DNA of 64,000 bases from Eupeodes corollae (GCF_945859685.1 NC_079147.1:62526946-62590945), one strand, 5' to 3'; shown: positions 37,428 through 49,734, counted from the stretch's first letter. Numbers and translations: made by a program. The notes: generated by a model not told the origin, from the sequence alone.

Positions 37428-38400
37428 TTATAAAGACCTTAAAAGTTCCATTGATGGTATTAAACGATGGGTTTTACAAACGTTATGTATAGCTGATTTT
37501 TGAATAACAGTGAGTTGTTGTAGTTTGTTGACATATGCACCACCCCAAAGGGTATTCCATATGGCAACTTGGAATGAAAAATGCAAAAATAAACCATCTT
37601 CAATAAATTTGAAGAACAATGTTTTTTCAGGTGGTAGAAACAACGGGTGGAGAAGAGAAGATAGTTTTTTTTTTTAAATAGCAATGTGTTTGCCCCATTT
37701 AAGGTTTTGATCAATATAGATGCCAAGGTCCTTGAAGTCTTCAACTTTTTCAATTTCAAAACAGCTACCACTGCATTGAACATTGGGATGGTATGATTGA
37801 GTATCGTGACATTCACCACAAAGTAACTAATGATTGAGGCAATCGTGAGAATAAAAAATGATATGTGGGTCCGGAGAGATACTACCTCCTAGGCTGAAAA
37901 ACATTAACTTTATTTTGCTGCTCACAATTAACTCATGTTAAGCACACCAAAATCTTAGATTCAAAGAACTATTGGTACAGTATGCAATTCCAAGGTCATT
38001 GACAAAACTCTGACTTTACCTTGGATAGAAAGTGAAAAAAGTGAATTAATATAAACCAAAAATAAAATTGGGCACTAAGCACTGATCCCTGTGGGACTCC
38101 CAAAAGATTATTTTTAGAGGAACTTATGCTGCAGACAACTTTTACATTGTGTGATCTTATTTTTAGATAAGACTCCAGCCATTTTCAGATGAATCCACCA
38201 ACACCAATTTTATACAGTTTATCCAAGAGTATGTTATGGTTCACCATGTCAAAAGCTTTAGTTATGTCTACGAAAAGTCCAGTACACTTTTTCATAACAT
38301 CTAAACCTTCTTGTAAAATGGAGCAAATTTCTAGAATAGCCTCCTCAGTTAAACAACGCTAAGGCCGCGAATAATAACTGAACTCTAAAAGCATTAAGAT
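37428..38400 (-). mobile_element. LINE relic (WGGAY type), reverse transcriptase C-terminal half
   Basis: Minus-strand blocks appear in order: FVDITKAFDMVNHNILLDKL near 38280-38222, NNLLGVPQGSVLSA near 38118-38077, a degraded stretch, then WNTLWGGAYVNKLQQLTVIQ near 37557-37498. The catalytic FADD block is lost. The CWGGAY/LWGGAY segment is shared with the relic at 60.5-61.0 kb, so the two belong together and differ from the CR1-like copies. Confidence 0.65.
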
Positions 38401-39360
38401 CTAAATTTTTTCACCTGATATGTTCTAAAAAGTTGCTGGGATATCACTTCAAATATTGCATGCTGCCATTCTTTCCGAGACATTAATTTAATTAAAATTG
38501 TTTCTTTAGGTAAACTCAATGTCAAAATTCATAATGGAATAAATTGTTAAAAAGCATCGCTAGTTGTGTTTTATATAGCTTCACTTTGGAAAACCCACAA
38601 ACTTATGACCCTTTATTAAGCATTTTATGTGTTACTTTTTGTTTTTATTTATTTTTAATTCACATTATACAAATATTCAACAATTCCGAAATGAAAAAAA
38701 AACTTGAATATTAATGAAGGGAATACGAATTGCTTTTTAAAAACAAAAGATGAGAATCAAGAAATTAAATAAATATTCAAGAAACATATCTTTTATGGAC
38801 GCCTTAAACAACAAGAACAAATCAAACCAAAAATATGAAACATAAACAAACAAAAACTGGTAAAAATAACTTTTTAAACTCAAACCCATCTAAAGACTAC
38901 TTATATATAAATGAAATTGCTGTTATTCAAACAATTCCTTATGAATAAATATTGGTATAATTATTGTTTGATATTCCTATAGTTCTCGAAATGATTCATA
39001 ACCTTTAAGTATTTTTTATGTATAGTGTTACAAAATAACTTCTTGCAAATAAAAACACAAGACCTTGATGTGAACATATTTAAAATCAAAATACTTTTGC
39101 AAATAAAAAACGTATAATTTAATTAAATGCTAATAAAAATGTACACTTAAAATATGTTTTAAACAACTGGTATATAGTTTAAAAAACTTAAAATAATATA
39201 AAAAACTATAACAATTGATTTGTCCAAATATTTTGTTAAAGAAGTTTGAGTTTTCTGATGATACTTCAAGAATATTGATGATTGACAAAAATAAGCTTGA
39301 AAGTAGCCAACAAGACTGAAAACACATTTATTTTTAAAACAACGGCTGTTTACATATAGC
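38401..39360. other. Spacer, no gene seen
   Basis: AT-rich, with short frames only. Confidence 0.45.
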
Positions 39361-39379
39361 CATTTTTACTTTCTTGAAG

Positions 39380-39640
39380 GTTTGACAGTTGAGAATATCA
39401 AAACTGTGCAGACATTTCTGCTCAGTAAAGTTTATTCGAAATTCAAAAGAGCTGCTATTATGGTGAATGGCGATTATAATCAAGTCATGCTGAATGATTT
39501 TGTGGTTCACAAAAACTTATCAGCTAAAACTACGTTCGCATTTCCATTTATTCTAGAAGTGGTCCTGTCAACTGAACAACTCGTTCTTGTTGGTTTAACG
39601 CCTTTAATTTGCTTTTTATAAAACAGAAGGAATTATTCAA
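39380..39640 (+). mobile_element. Probable Tc1/mariner transposase relic
   Basis: The frame 39382-39621 contains MVNGDYNQVMLNDFVVHK, similar to the block before the WFQQDGA motif in related transposases. In another frame SRSGPVN is followed by a stop where Trp is expected, then TTRSC, which resembles the SRSGPVNWPPRSC block. No catalytic motif is intact. Confidence 0.4.
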
Positions 39641-41394
39641 GTCACCATGACAGATTTATTGGGCTTTTCGAAAGTACTAAATATACGAGTAACTCATAGT
39701 CGAAAATCTTACTGAAAAAATGATTGGCATTAAAATATCTAAAAAAAAATTATTTTAAAAAAAAACCTTTAATGTGATCTACACTCGTGTCCATCAGTCG
39801 ATATTTTTAAAGGTTTTACAAAATATAAATAACAGCAAGATGCTTAAGCGAAAAACTATTTTTTGTAAATGTATAGTTTTTGTTGAAGGTTGTCATCTTT
39901 TTTAACACAATTTATTGAGTTGATTTTTCTATTAATTTTAAGTTTAAAAAGTTTGATTTGAATATCTGTTTTTGTTCTCGAGGATTATTTTTCGAAAAAC
40001 AAAATTTCGACATTTTTAAGCAGATTTTTGTTAAGTTATTATTTCTTAAACAAACAATTCTTATTGGGTTTTTGTAGAGAATGATGAAATTTTGAAGTCA
40101 ATACCAAGTCAAAAAATTATTTCTACTCTCACTTCGATTTTTCTAAAATGTTTACCAAATGTGTTCTTTCCAAAGATTTTCGATTTGACAAATACAGCTT
40201 TCAGTTATTTTTAACTAATTAAGTAAGACGTCAGAATGTATTATATTAAATCGATAGTGTTACAGGTTGAAAAAGTATTTGAAATCAACCAAATTTTTAA
40301 TTTTCCTTCAATTTTCTATAGTATAAAACCAACCTATAGTTTTTTTGAAAGTCCTTTCTGCGTTTTTTGATGTTATTATCAATAAAATTTATTTGAATTC
40401 GATATCTCTGCTGATTCTTAGGATACGGCCGATAAAAAATACCTACGAACATACGAAACGCAAACCAAGAAAGGATTTGAAACGTCGAAAAATGTACAAA
40501 TGTTCAGTAATTTCTTTTAGGAATTTGGAAATGTATTCCAACAATATTTCTTTTTGGTATTATTCTTTAAAATTCGCAAACTCATTTAAAACAAAAGATA
40601 TTTGTAAGTACTTATATTCGATGTAATATAAATAGTAAACACTTAAACTTCCGAAACTCAAACCTTATCTCTTGATCAAAATGCTGATTTTTCAATTTTG
40701 AAGAGCGATTTTAGTTGTCTTATATAGAACTTAGATCGTTACTTTATTTACTTAACTCTTTTTACTGCAATGTCATTAAATTAAGAGCTTAATATCTTCA
40801 CAATAAATAACATTGATTAAAGTACGAAAGGTCAGTAACTCGTAAAGGAACCCGGGCGATCTAAGTTTCATAATAAAGAAACGCATTTATTAATGAGCTA
40901 CATAGCGACTATTTTGTTACTTTTTCATTTTAATTTAATTAAAAAAACTTTTTTTTTTTTAATCAATAAAATAATTATATTTACTTCAAGATCAAAAATC
41001 ACTCTATTAGTTTTTCATTTAATATCTCAAGCATTTTGGATTAAAATTTTATTTCAACTGTCCACTTATAAGAATGTTTTTATTGTAAACACTTACTGCT
41101 TCAAAATATTTAAAGTAACTAATCAGAATATTAAATTCTAACAACTATTTGAAGAGGTTAATTTTTTCTTTTTTAATAAAGACGTTTCACAAATTGTGGA
41201 CAAATTGAAGAATAAGATGATTATTGCTACTGCTTCATTAGATGAATATCAATTTATCAGCTGGTAAAGGTAGAGTAACCCAAAACACATTTTAACAGGT
41301 CACGTTGTCGTTGTTCATTGAACAAAATTGAACATAAGCTTAAATTTTAAATTAAGGTGGTATCTAGGTTGGATCAACTGGTAACAGTTTAAGA
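39641..41394. other. Spacer, no gene seen
   Basis: AT-rich DNA with low-complexity frames. I see no domain, tandem array or RNA gene. Confidence 0.45.
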
Positions 41395-42400
41395 ATCATT
41401 ATTTAACTTCCCATAGGAAGTCATTGTAATGGGTCTGATTTGTCGAATTGCAAATTTTGACATTTCTCGACGAAAAAAGGTGAACATTTTGGTTAACCCT
41501 AAATATATCACGAACCAAAAACGCTACAGACTTTAATAAAATTTTATATTTTATATTATTACGTGATACCAAATTATTTTTTTTTTGGAAAAAATCAATG
41601 AACGGTTTATTTATAAATCAAAAAAACTGAAAAAAAACAAATTTGTCACCTCGAAAATTTTCCGAATAAAAAATGATTTTCATCTCCAAAATTTCGACTC
41701 AAATATCTTTTCAAAAACTTGAGATTATGGCTTCAAATTTATTTTATTTTATAAGAAATACTTTTTTTAACATTTGGTACAATTTTAAGAATAATCGAAT
41801 TTACAGTTTTTTTTACAAAAAATAATAAAAGTTGACAAAATTGATTTTGGACTCAAATATCTTTTCAAAACTATGAGATACTTGCTTTAAACTACTTTTA
41901 TCTTTAAAAAAATACTGTTGTCCACATTTAGTAAAATTTTGAAAAAAATCTAATTGATAATTTTTTTTTACAAAAAATAAAAACTTAATACTAAAACTTT
42001 ATAAAAATTTACTTTCGACTCAAAAAGCTTTAAAAAGATTAAAAATATTGTCTTCCAGTAGTTTTTTTTTTTATAAAAATCCAACAGTCCGTTTTTTGTA
42101 TACAAAAATTAAATCTATAAAAAAATAGTACGCAAATTTGATACAAATTTGTGTTTATATCTATCAAAATAATTTAATTCATCTAATTTGTAAAAATTTA
42201 AGAAATGCTACTAAAATTGGTAAAAATTTGTTTTCGGCTAAAGATTTATTTTAAAAAACTTGATTTTCAAACTAAACTATTTCTTTATATGAAAAATATT
42301 GTTGGTAATTTAAACATTTTTTAGAATAATTTAACTGACAACCTTAACAAAAACACGAAAACCTACAAACTTTTAAGCAAGACATATCGACACACGGGAT
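41395..42400 (+). repeat. AT-rich interspersed repeat with internal tandem units
   Basis: The left part carries GGTCTGATTTGTCGAATTGC and CATTTCTCGACG, followed by CCTAAATATATCACGAACCA and ATTACGTGATACCAAA. The right part is built from loosely repeated units of about 155-165 bp. Each unit has a GACTCAAATATCTTTTCAAAA-like block (41696, 41852 and, diverged, 42015), an AAAATATTGTT-like block and TTTACAAAAAATAAAA. It ends CGAAAACCTACAAACTTTTA. A second long copy lies at 59.08-60.10 kb with the same order and the same end. No protein-coding frame is evident. Confidence 0.65.
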
Positions 42401-43379
42401 GGGAAGTTATCAGTGTGGATTGCATCCCTGTCTTTTTTTTATTTTTCTTTGAATGGGAAATTAGTTATGGATTTGGAAACAAATAAAAGTTGAGATATTT
42501 ATAATGCTTAAATTTAACTTAAAAAGAAAAGAGTGGATAGTTCATTCAAAAGTTGGAGCTTTTCTGAAAAAATTTTGTGAAGTTAGTTCAAATTAAATTG
42601 GTAAGTGGTTTTCTTCTACATCAAAATGCTCTGTAAATTAAACTGTAGGTGTAATAGTTAATTCAATAGTTATTAGTTATATTCAATAAATTAGGTTAAA
42701 TTAAAAAATTGATTCTCAGGATTGTTTCCATTGCTATCATTTCTTAAATATATCTTAGTTTAATAATTTCAAAATAATTTTCACAAAACCAATATTATAA
42801 CCATAACTTCCTTAGAATTCCTATTGTACAAATAAATTTATATTTCTTTTTACTTGTTTAGCATTTATTTATTAACGAATTATGTACCTACCCATACCCA
42901 CATTCTAAGCAAATAATATTAGAATTAAGAGAATACATCCTACGATAAAATAAAATCCACAACTGGATTGTTCAAAATTTAAATAAAAGTATCACACATA
43001 GTATGCAGGGTAGGTAATTTTGATTAGAAAACTTGAAGGTTTGAAGACGTCAATCGATATTTGATGATAATCATATCATCTTTGAAATGAATCCAAACAA
43101 AATTATTTTATCTACTAAACATTATAATTGCTTTACAAATTTGGTAAGAAACTAAAAGATTTACTTAACTGGAGCAAAACAAGGGCAAGGTCGGTTGGTA
43201 TTTTGGTAGAGACGACAGTCACTGGGAGCTGGAAAGCGCCGTTTTGATACCATTAACTCGTAAGACTCTATGTAGTATAAAAAACATTATTCTATGATGA
43301 ATTTATATTGAAAAAATTAGCGACGCTAGATCCATTCCATTTCGTCGTGTTAAGAAAGGATATCAGGTCTCTGATTTTC
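42401..43379. other. Spacer, no gene seen
   Basis: AT-rich sequence without recognisable features. Confidence 0.45.
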
Positions 43380-43803
43380 ATCTTGGAAAGTTGCTATGTA
43401 TATCATGCGTCTGCATAAAAGTTCGATAGAACGGGGTTTTTGTTATAAGAACACCATATCTTCCTGGATATAGTACAGTCCGTTAGACTGTTCCACCTGG
43501 CGGTTGGATTCTGTCAAAAAAATTGAGAAAATATTTCCTCTTTAAGCAAGTGAGCTATAAAGTGCCTGGCCATCTCATCAGCCAGTACATTATTTTCATC
43601 AATGCCACTATGACCTGGTACTCAAATAAGACAGACATAGATGTTGATATTAAGTCTTTATAGTTCATCCTGAAATTGTTGGACTCGTATAGAGGATGTT
43701 GTGGCCGACTTGATAGCCATAACAGCCGTCTGGTTATCAGTGTAGAAAGCCGTGTTTGTATTTTGGTTTGGGTATTTTGCATACTTCTCTGATTTGAAAT
43801 TTA
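43380..43803 (-). mobile_element. RNase H-bearing LINE relic, 3' part
   Basis: On the minus strand AFYTDNQTAVMAIKSA is followed by VWVPGHSG-like sequence (WVPGHSGIDEN), then LADEMA, the C-terminal half of an RNase H domain of I/R1/Loa-type LINEs. The N-terminal half of the same domain lies at 45.1-45.2 kb, on the far side of a CR1-like element, so the domain is split by insertion. Stops follow downstream. Confidence 0.7.
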
Positions 43804-45105
43804 CGAATGTATGTTTCAAAACATTTCTATTAATATTAAAATCAATTCCAAATTCATATTCATTAAAATCCATACAAGCTCTTGTGATAGGATTATACTT
43901 AGCAAAGCTAGTACAGTGGTAAGGAACACTTAAAAAATCACAGTGACGAGGGCGCAAGTTTCTAGAAGGCGCACAAATAAAAAACATAGATTACAAAACT
44001 CAATATTAAAATTCAATACATCAAAAGCAAAAGTATTGAGTTTAATTTACTTCTCTAAGCAAGAGGTTTTAGATCAATTTAAATACACCTCGTCTTATAA
44101 GATGGAACATTTGAACCTTTCTTAAACATTTTCTATACGGGCAAACGCTAGACGCGGTAAAGGGGCTCCATATAACAGTTCAATATTCTAAATGTGGTCG
44201 GACGAGAATGAATTAATGAATATGGGTCTTTGAAATCCTTTGAATTTCGAAAAAAAAAACCCTAGCATAGAGTTTGCTTTTGAGTTCACATGTGATTTGA
44301 GAAATTCATTTTGGAAGCGAAGATTACGTCTAGATCCTTATGGCTATCAATTCTCTGTACAATTTCGTTTTCAATTTTTTTAAAATCAATTTGAACTTTT
44401 TTTGCATCGTTAAGTGAATTTATGGAACGGAATATTTTCAAATCATCAGCAAATAAAAGACATTTAGAAAAAGTAAGATGTAATGGTAAGTCGTTGCTAA
44501 AAATGATAAAAAGAAGTGGCCCAAGGTGACTACCTTGAGGAAGACCCGACACTATGTTGAACGCGGTAGAAAGCTTTTTAAAAGTCAGTGTAAGTAGTGT
44601 CAACTTGAGAACGCATTTCCATCTGTGATCTGTGAAAATTTGAAAATATTGATAAATTTGTAGTACTGAAATGTGATTGCGAATAAGATTATACAATTTG
44701 TTTTTTACTGAAGCTTCGAAAACCTTAGGAATTAACTGCAGTTTTGCAATTGGTCTGTAATTTTCAATCGAACTTTTTGTACCTGATTTATGAAGGGGAG
44801 TTATTATAGAGTATTTCCATTCATCTAACAACTCACCATTACTTAAAGAAAAGTTAAATATTATTCAAATTGGTCAAGCAAGTATAGTAGCACAAGTATT
44901 TAAAAGACTTGGTGGAAAATTATCTGTTGAAATAGAAAAACTTTTTTTAAGAGATAAAAGTACTTGTAAGTCGTCGTCCACAGATAACTGAAAATTACCA
45001 AGATCAACCATAGGATCCGAATATATTGTGTTAGCGTAGTCTAGTCATAGCATAGTTTAAGGTTAAAATGCACAATCAGGTAGCCGAAAAGACTATAAGA
45101 GGCAT
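43804..45105 (-). mobile_element. CR1-like LINE relic inserted in RNase H-bearing LINE
   Basis: 5'-truncated copy. 44831-44286 on the minus strand encodes DEWKYSIITPLHKSGTKSS, ENYRPIAKLQLIPKVFEASV, SGLPQGSHLGPLLF, the catalytic CLLFADDLKIF and DSHKDLDVIFASKMNFSNH. The finger-to-palm segment between them is partly deleted and frameshifted (the KAFD block is damaged). The C-terminus (PSRNLRPRHCDFLSVPYHC, FGIDFNINRN) lies at 43966-43810 and runs in frame, by chance, into the RNase H of the host element. Upstream VDLGNFQLSVDD-like sequence reaches about 45010. Confidence 0.75.
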
Positions 45106-45325
45106 TTTAGTACTCAGAAAAGATTCCCGATACAACTTGACATTTCATTTTTGAACCGTCAGTAAAGATAGTAATATCGAAGTCTTTCGTAACCATGCAA
45201 TCCTCCCAATACTTTCTGGCAGAAAAGATAACTTTAAAAGCTTTACTGAAGCTCAAGTCAGGGGTGCAATAGTAGTTAGCTGTCGCAAAAATTTCAGTTG
45301 GAATCAGTTTATTAAACAGAAAAAA
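45106..45325 (-). mobile_element. RNase H-bearing LINE relic, middle part
   Basis: The minus strand encodes PTEIFATANYYCTPDLSFSK, then KYWEDCMVTKDFDITIFTDG and SKMKCQVVSGIFSE. The FTDGSKM block is the first acidic motif of RNase H. The sequence stops at the edge of the CR1-like insertion, and its upstream side ends at the fold-back element. Confidence 0.75.
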
Positions 45326-45825
45326 AGTTGTCACATTAACAATCCTCGATATAGTCAACCTGAAATTTGGCCAAATTGTCGCATTGACTACCAAAATAGT
45401 CAATATGACAACCCTATTTTTAAATATTGACTACTCGATAGTCCATATAACAATTTTCGATTGTCAATTTTTGGTAGTCAATATGACCATAAAAGAAGTC
45501 ATATTGACTACCAAAATTGACTATCGAGAATTGTTATATGGACTATCGAGTAGTCAAATTGGATTACGATTTTCAGAAAATTTTGTCATATTGACTACCA
45601 CATTAGTCAATGTGACAACCGGTAGTTTCAATTTCCTTCAATTAAAGTTGTCATATTGACTACTATATTTATCATATTGACTACCAAATTGTAAACAAGT
45701 TTCCTATCCCAAAATTGACAACCGAAAATTGTTCTGTTGACTATCGCGGTTATCGGCTGAAAATTGACTACCAAATGGTCATATTGACTAGCAAAATAGT
45801 CAATATGATGACATTTTCGTTCTGT
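45326..45825. repeat. Fold-back element with repeated GTCATATTGACTACC motif
   Basis: A 61 bp arm (45427-45487) and a 60 bp arm (45498-45557) are inverted repeats with about three differences, separated by a 10 nt loop. The 15-mer GTCATATTGACTACC or close variants recur in both orientations throughout 45370-45815. The block interrupts the RNase H-bearing LINE relic, since host-like translations resume on each side. There is no coding potential apart from shadow frames made by the repeats. Confidence 0.75.
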
Positions 45826-46290
45826 GTAGTGTTGCCATGCCAATGGAGTCTGTAAAACCAAAAGTTTGATTCTTTAAGCCATAGCGCGATACTTAATATA
45901 TAATGTGTAAATCTAATGGTAGAAAGCGCAGAATAACATTTAAGGCATCTGTTGGACAGAATCGAAGGGTCCCTATAGTGCCCATACTAGCTATTCTTTG
46001 ATACTTCCTAAGTTTCTAGAAGTTGTAGTTCTTGTTTGGCGACCATAAGACAAAATAAGACGTAAAACGTCTGTGTACGTCCACAAAATAATCTTTGATT
46101 GAAGCCCCTATATTCCTAGATATTTTGCGCTTGAAGATAAAAACCAGATTTGATCGTTCAGTTTGGCTAAGGTGAAGGCAGGTATTTTAGATTTTGTCAT
46201 AAAAAGCATTAGTTAAGTTTTGCTCTGATTTACAGTCGGACTAGTCAGTCCACTGCTTGTAGCCCAGCTACTAACTTTCTTCAGAGCCAT
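45826..46290 (-). mobile_element. RNase H-bearing LINE relic, 5' part (post-RT region)
   Basis: The minus strand gives KIPAFTLAKLNDQIWFLSSS and AKYLGI near 46196-46110, matching the segment after the reverse transcriptase palm. Then come a QRIASMGTIGTLRFCPTDAL-type block near 45990-45940 and LPLDLHI, corresponding to the QRLACLGITGA..TTP..AL and LPPL blocks of I/R1/Loa-type LINEs. Frameshifts are frequent. Confidence 0.65.
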
Positions 46291-46690
46291 CTTTGTGACG
46301 GTTTAAAACGTTATTTTATTGTGTTCGTACTATATATTTTAGAATACACTTTTTTCAAAAAATGAATTATAACTATATTTTCCAAAATAATTCAATTCGA
46401 GCTCATTCCACTTTATTACTAATTTTAAAAATAACAAACTGATGGTTTAGTTTATTATTAAAATAAACATAAAAACAAAAATAAATAACAGCCAATTTGA
46501 ACATCTTACGAACAAAAAATTATCTAACTTCAAGATAGTAGAAAGATATTAGTTTTCTCCATAGTGAAATTTAGAAAAACAAATTGACATAATTTTTTAC
46601 AAACATAGAAACCTTAAAAAACCAATATTACATTTTTCTTTAATTTAACTCGAATATCAAAAGTCCTACTAAATTGCTAAATTGCATCTA
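46291..46690. other. Spacer, no gene seen
   Basis: AT-rich DNA only. Confidence 0.4.
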
Positions 46691-46864
46691 AAAAAATCTC
46701 TTTAAAATCAGCTAAACCTCTTCTTTTTTGTAGTTGCTTAATGACAATTTGGTATTGGAAAAAATAAACTTAACATCAAAAAATCTCTTTAAAATCAGCT
46801 AAACCTCTTCTTTTTTGTAGTTGCTTAATGACAATTTGGTATTGGAAAAAATAAACTTAACATC
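46691..46864 (+). repeat. Exact 87 bp tandem duplication
   Basis: 46691-46777 and 46778-46864 appear identical, starting AAAAAATCTCTTTAAAATCA and ending with AACTTAACATC or the equivalent. This is either a recent duplication or an assembly artefact. Confidence 0.9.
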
Positions 46865-48134
46865 AAAAATAATATCTAAAATCTTAAATACTCAAAAAGT
46901 TTAAATTTATTCCGAAATGTTTGTTTGATTTTTTCAGAATTTAGCTATTAAAATGCCATCTTTAAGATGGAATTTCTAGAGACATTAATTTATTTATTTT
47001 TAAACTAATTATATAAAACTTTAACGCCCATATTATTGAGTTTATTTAAAACCAGTTTAACGTCAAAACTTGTTTTGAAAGGGTTTATATATTTAATTTT
47101 TAATTAAATTTTAATCAAATGAAGATAGTGTGAACATAATAATAACTTATTTGTCAATTAAAATAGTAAAATAGTTTTAACGAAACCTAATAATTTTGGG
47201 TTAAATTGCACTTATCAAAAATTGAAACTTACTCATGAAAATATTTCCTTCTAAGCTTATATTTCTGTTTTATTTTATTGTGCTCTTTCCACTTCTTTAA
47301 TAAATGTGTCCGAAATCCAGAAAATTCCATGCTATTTATAAAATTACCATTGAATGCTGGCTGGTGGTTCCAACTCCAAAAAAAGACAAATTCGATATGA
47401 ATACAGGAAATGCATACATCAATGTTACTCCTATTTGCCATTATGTCAATACAAAATCTTTTATAACAGTTTTTATGATCAAGATAAGGGAATGGTAAAA
47501 ATGTAGCGTCTTCAATTGTGGTTATTTTGTCGGAGGCTGGGTACCATAAAACAATATTAATTTATGTAACATTATTTAATATTTGTTGTCATATAAATTT
47601 AAAAAAAAAAAAGTGCTTTAACCGTTGAAATTTTTTAAAAAGTTGCTTAATGTAGATAAAAATAAAGAAACTAAAAGTTGTTTTAAATCTTTCAAGTATG
47701 TCAATACTTTGATGTAGACTGTTGCGTTATTTTTATTATGTTTTATTATGGCAGTAAAAGAAATCTAAGAAGCTTAAAATGTGTACCTTATTTTATGCAT
47801 CAATTATTATTATTGTTTATTTTTTATTTTGTTAAACAATTTATTTTGCTCTAGATAAAAAATCTGTGACGTACATAAGTAACTTTGAAAGACTAGAAAT
47901 TTTGTATCATATTGTGTTATAATGATATTTAATTTGAGAAAAATAAGATTTGATATTGATATTTGATATTTTTGTTGTAAAGAGAATTTATTGCTTATAA
48001 CGTCAATGTGTTTAATTTAATAGATTATTTTTAAATCAATTTCTCTCATATTATCCTCTTTGTTAGTTTTTTCTCATTTAAAGACCAATTTCTTATAAAG
48101 GTTAATGCACAGGATTATCATGTCGTACGTCTTG
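46865..48134. other. Spacer, no gene seen
   Basis: AT-rich, with short frames on both strands near 47.2-47.5 kb that show no domain. Confidence 0.45.
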
Positions 48135-48345
48135 GGGATCATTCCTTCAAATCAAATCAAATGACAAGAATTACACTTGAAGGATTTGTCAATTCCTCGC
48201 AAGAAGCAGTACCCGCGAATTTTTGTTTTTTTTTTGTTTTTTAAATTAAGGTGGCATAGGCAGGGATTGAACCCTAGACCCCTTGCATGACAGTCCAACA
48301 CACTTACCATCACGGGTACTGCCACGGGATCATTCCTTGTCTTTG
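48135..48345 (-). repeat. tRNA-derived SINE
   Basis: On the minus strand a tRNA-like head begins GTGGCAGTACCCGTGATGG near 48328, with an A-box-like GTGATGGTAAGTG and a B-box-like GGTTCAATCCC, and closes with TATGCCACC near 48250. The first six bases GTGGCA pair with the closing TGCCAC, as in an acceptor stem. An A-rich linker and a tRNA-unrelated body with CTTGCGAGGAATTGACAAAT follow, shared with the 34.2 kb copy. Confidence 0.7.
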
Positions 48346-48599
48346 ACAAATAAAAGTGACAAATCCTCTTCGAGTAATTCTTGTTTTGAAAATGCATTTT
48401 CAAATCAGCTGTACCCTGAATCTCTGAAATGACTCGCACATGGGAATGGTTGGGAGCTGTAAGTCACTAGGCCCTAGTTTTCTACGGATCGACTTTATTT
48501 GACATTTCTTCGTTTCAATCATTGACAAATTTAACCGTTAAGAGATTTCTTAACCTTTTTACCAAAATAGAATTTGATATTACAGTGCATTCCGTGAAC

Positions 48600-48830
48600 T
48601 TCGTGATTTTATTTTATGAGCAGAGTTGTCACACTTTCGTCTGAGTGGATTTTTTAACAAGCAGGATTATCACATTTTGGTGCATAAGAAGCCACAAGTG
48701 ATTGTTGAAAAGCCGATGTCAATAGTGCCGTACTTCTTGGAAAAGCAGACCAGAAATTCAAAATATGGAGCTGACATAACCAATTCTTGTGCACTAGAAT
48801 TAAATAGCCGTACGACTTCTTTCTTTTAAT
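48600..48830 (+). mobile_element. Tc1/mariner transposase fragment
   Basis: The frame from 48620 reads ELSHFRLSGFFNKQDYHILV and then KKPQVIVEKPM, which matches the DEAHFxLSGxVNKQNxRIW region around the first catalytic Asp. The catalytic Asp itself seems to be lost (L in its place), and the match fades after about 48725. Confidence 0.5.
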
Positions 48831-49734
48831 AAATAGAATTCCAGAAATCTTAGTTAGAATTGGCAAAAATGTGTTAATAAAAAAGCTTTAGCATGATTAT
48901 AAATTTCTAGATCTCAAAAATAATTTCAAATCGAGTTGTTCTAAAACTATGAACAATTGTGAAAAATTATTTGACTTCGAAAATATTTTTAAAAATAAGT
49001 TCAAAATATAAATAGGGAATAACTAGGTCGAGTTTAAAATATATTTTGGAACTTCGTCAAGAAAATGGAAGAATAGATTTGTTCATTTTTTTTTTGAAGT
49101 ATTTTTTAGTGTCAAACACATTTTCAATGTGTGTATCGATCGGAAAAAAAGTGACATTTAAATAGCCTATTTTAAAAACTACTGAAGAAAGCACACATTT
49201 ATCATTATCGTGTATTATTGCCCTTGCAACATTATTATTGTTACAAAGGTTTCGTTCAGTTTAACAAAATATGCAATGAAATATGTAGATAGTAGATTTT
49301 AATATTATAAACCAGTATAAATTTTCCATCCGAACTAACTCCTGAAAATATGCAATATTTTTTATTGACACGTACTCTTCGTAGTTGACTTAGGGCTAGG
49401 CATTGGTTTTATGAAAATATAGATGATTTTTTTGGGATTTAAAAAAAAAACATTCCTTGCATTAAGAAAACACTGTGAACAAAACAGAGTTAATTTGTTA
49501 ACCAATGGGTTTGCTTTAGCATTTGCAAATTCTCCTGAACTTAAAAAAAATGTGGAATTCATTTTTTAAAATGCACTACTAGAATTTTGATAACATTTGG
49601 CTTGATGTTAATGCGGGAGCTTGTTAAGAGGTTACACTATCTTAGTTGGTAAACGTACCGTTTGAATTTTGATTGCAATAAAGCTCATTTTTTAAGTTCG
49701 ATGGATAAGTCAATAAACAAAACTGACATATTTG
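48831..49734. other. Spacer, no gene seen
   Basis: AT-rich DNA without recognisable features. Confidence 0.4.

Noticed and set aside
43658..43987. Apparent two-domain protein-coding gene
   Set aside because: It is the end of a CR1-like LINE running by chance into the RNase H of another decayed element.
45384..45861. Open frames rich in V-N-M-T repeats on both strands
   Set aside because: They are produced by the repeated 15-mer of the fold-back element and have no codon or domain support.
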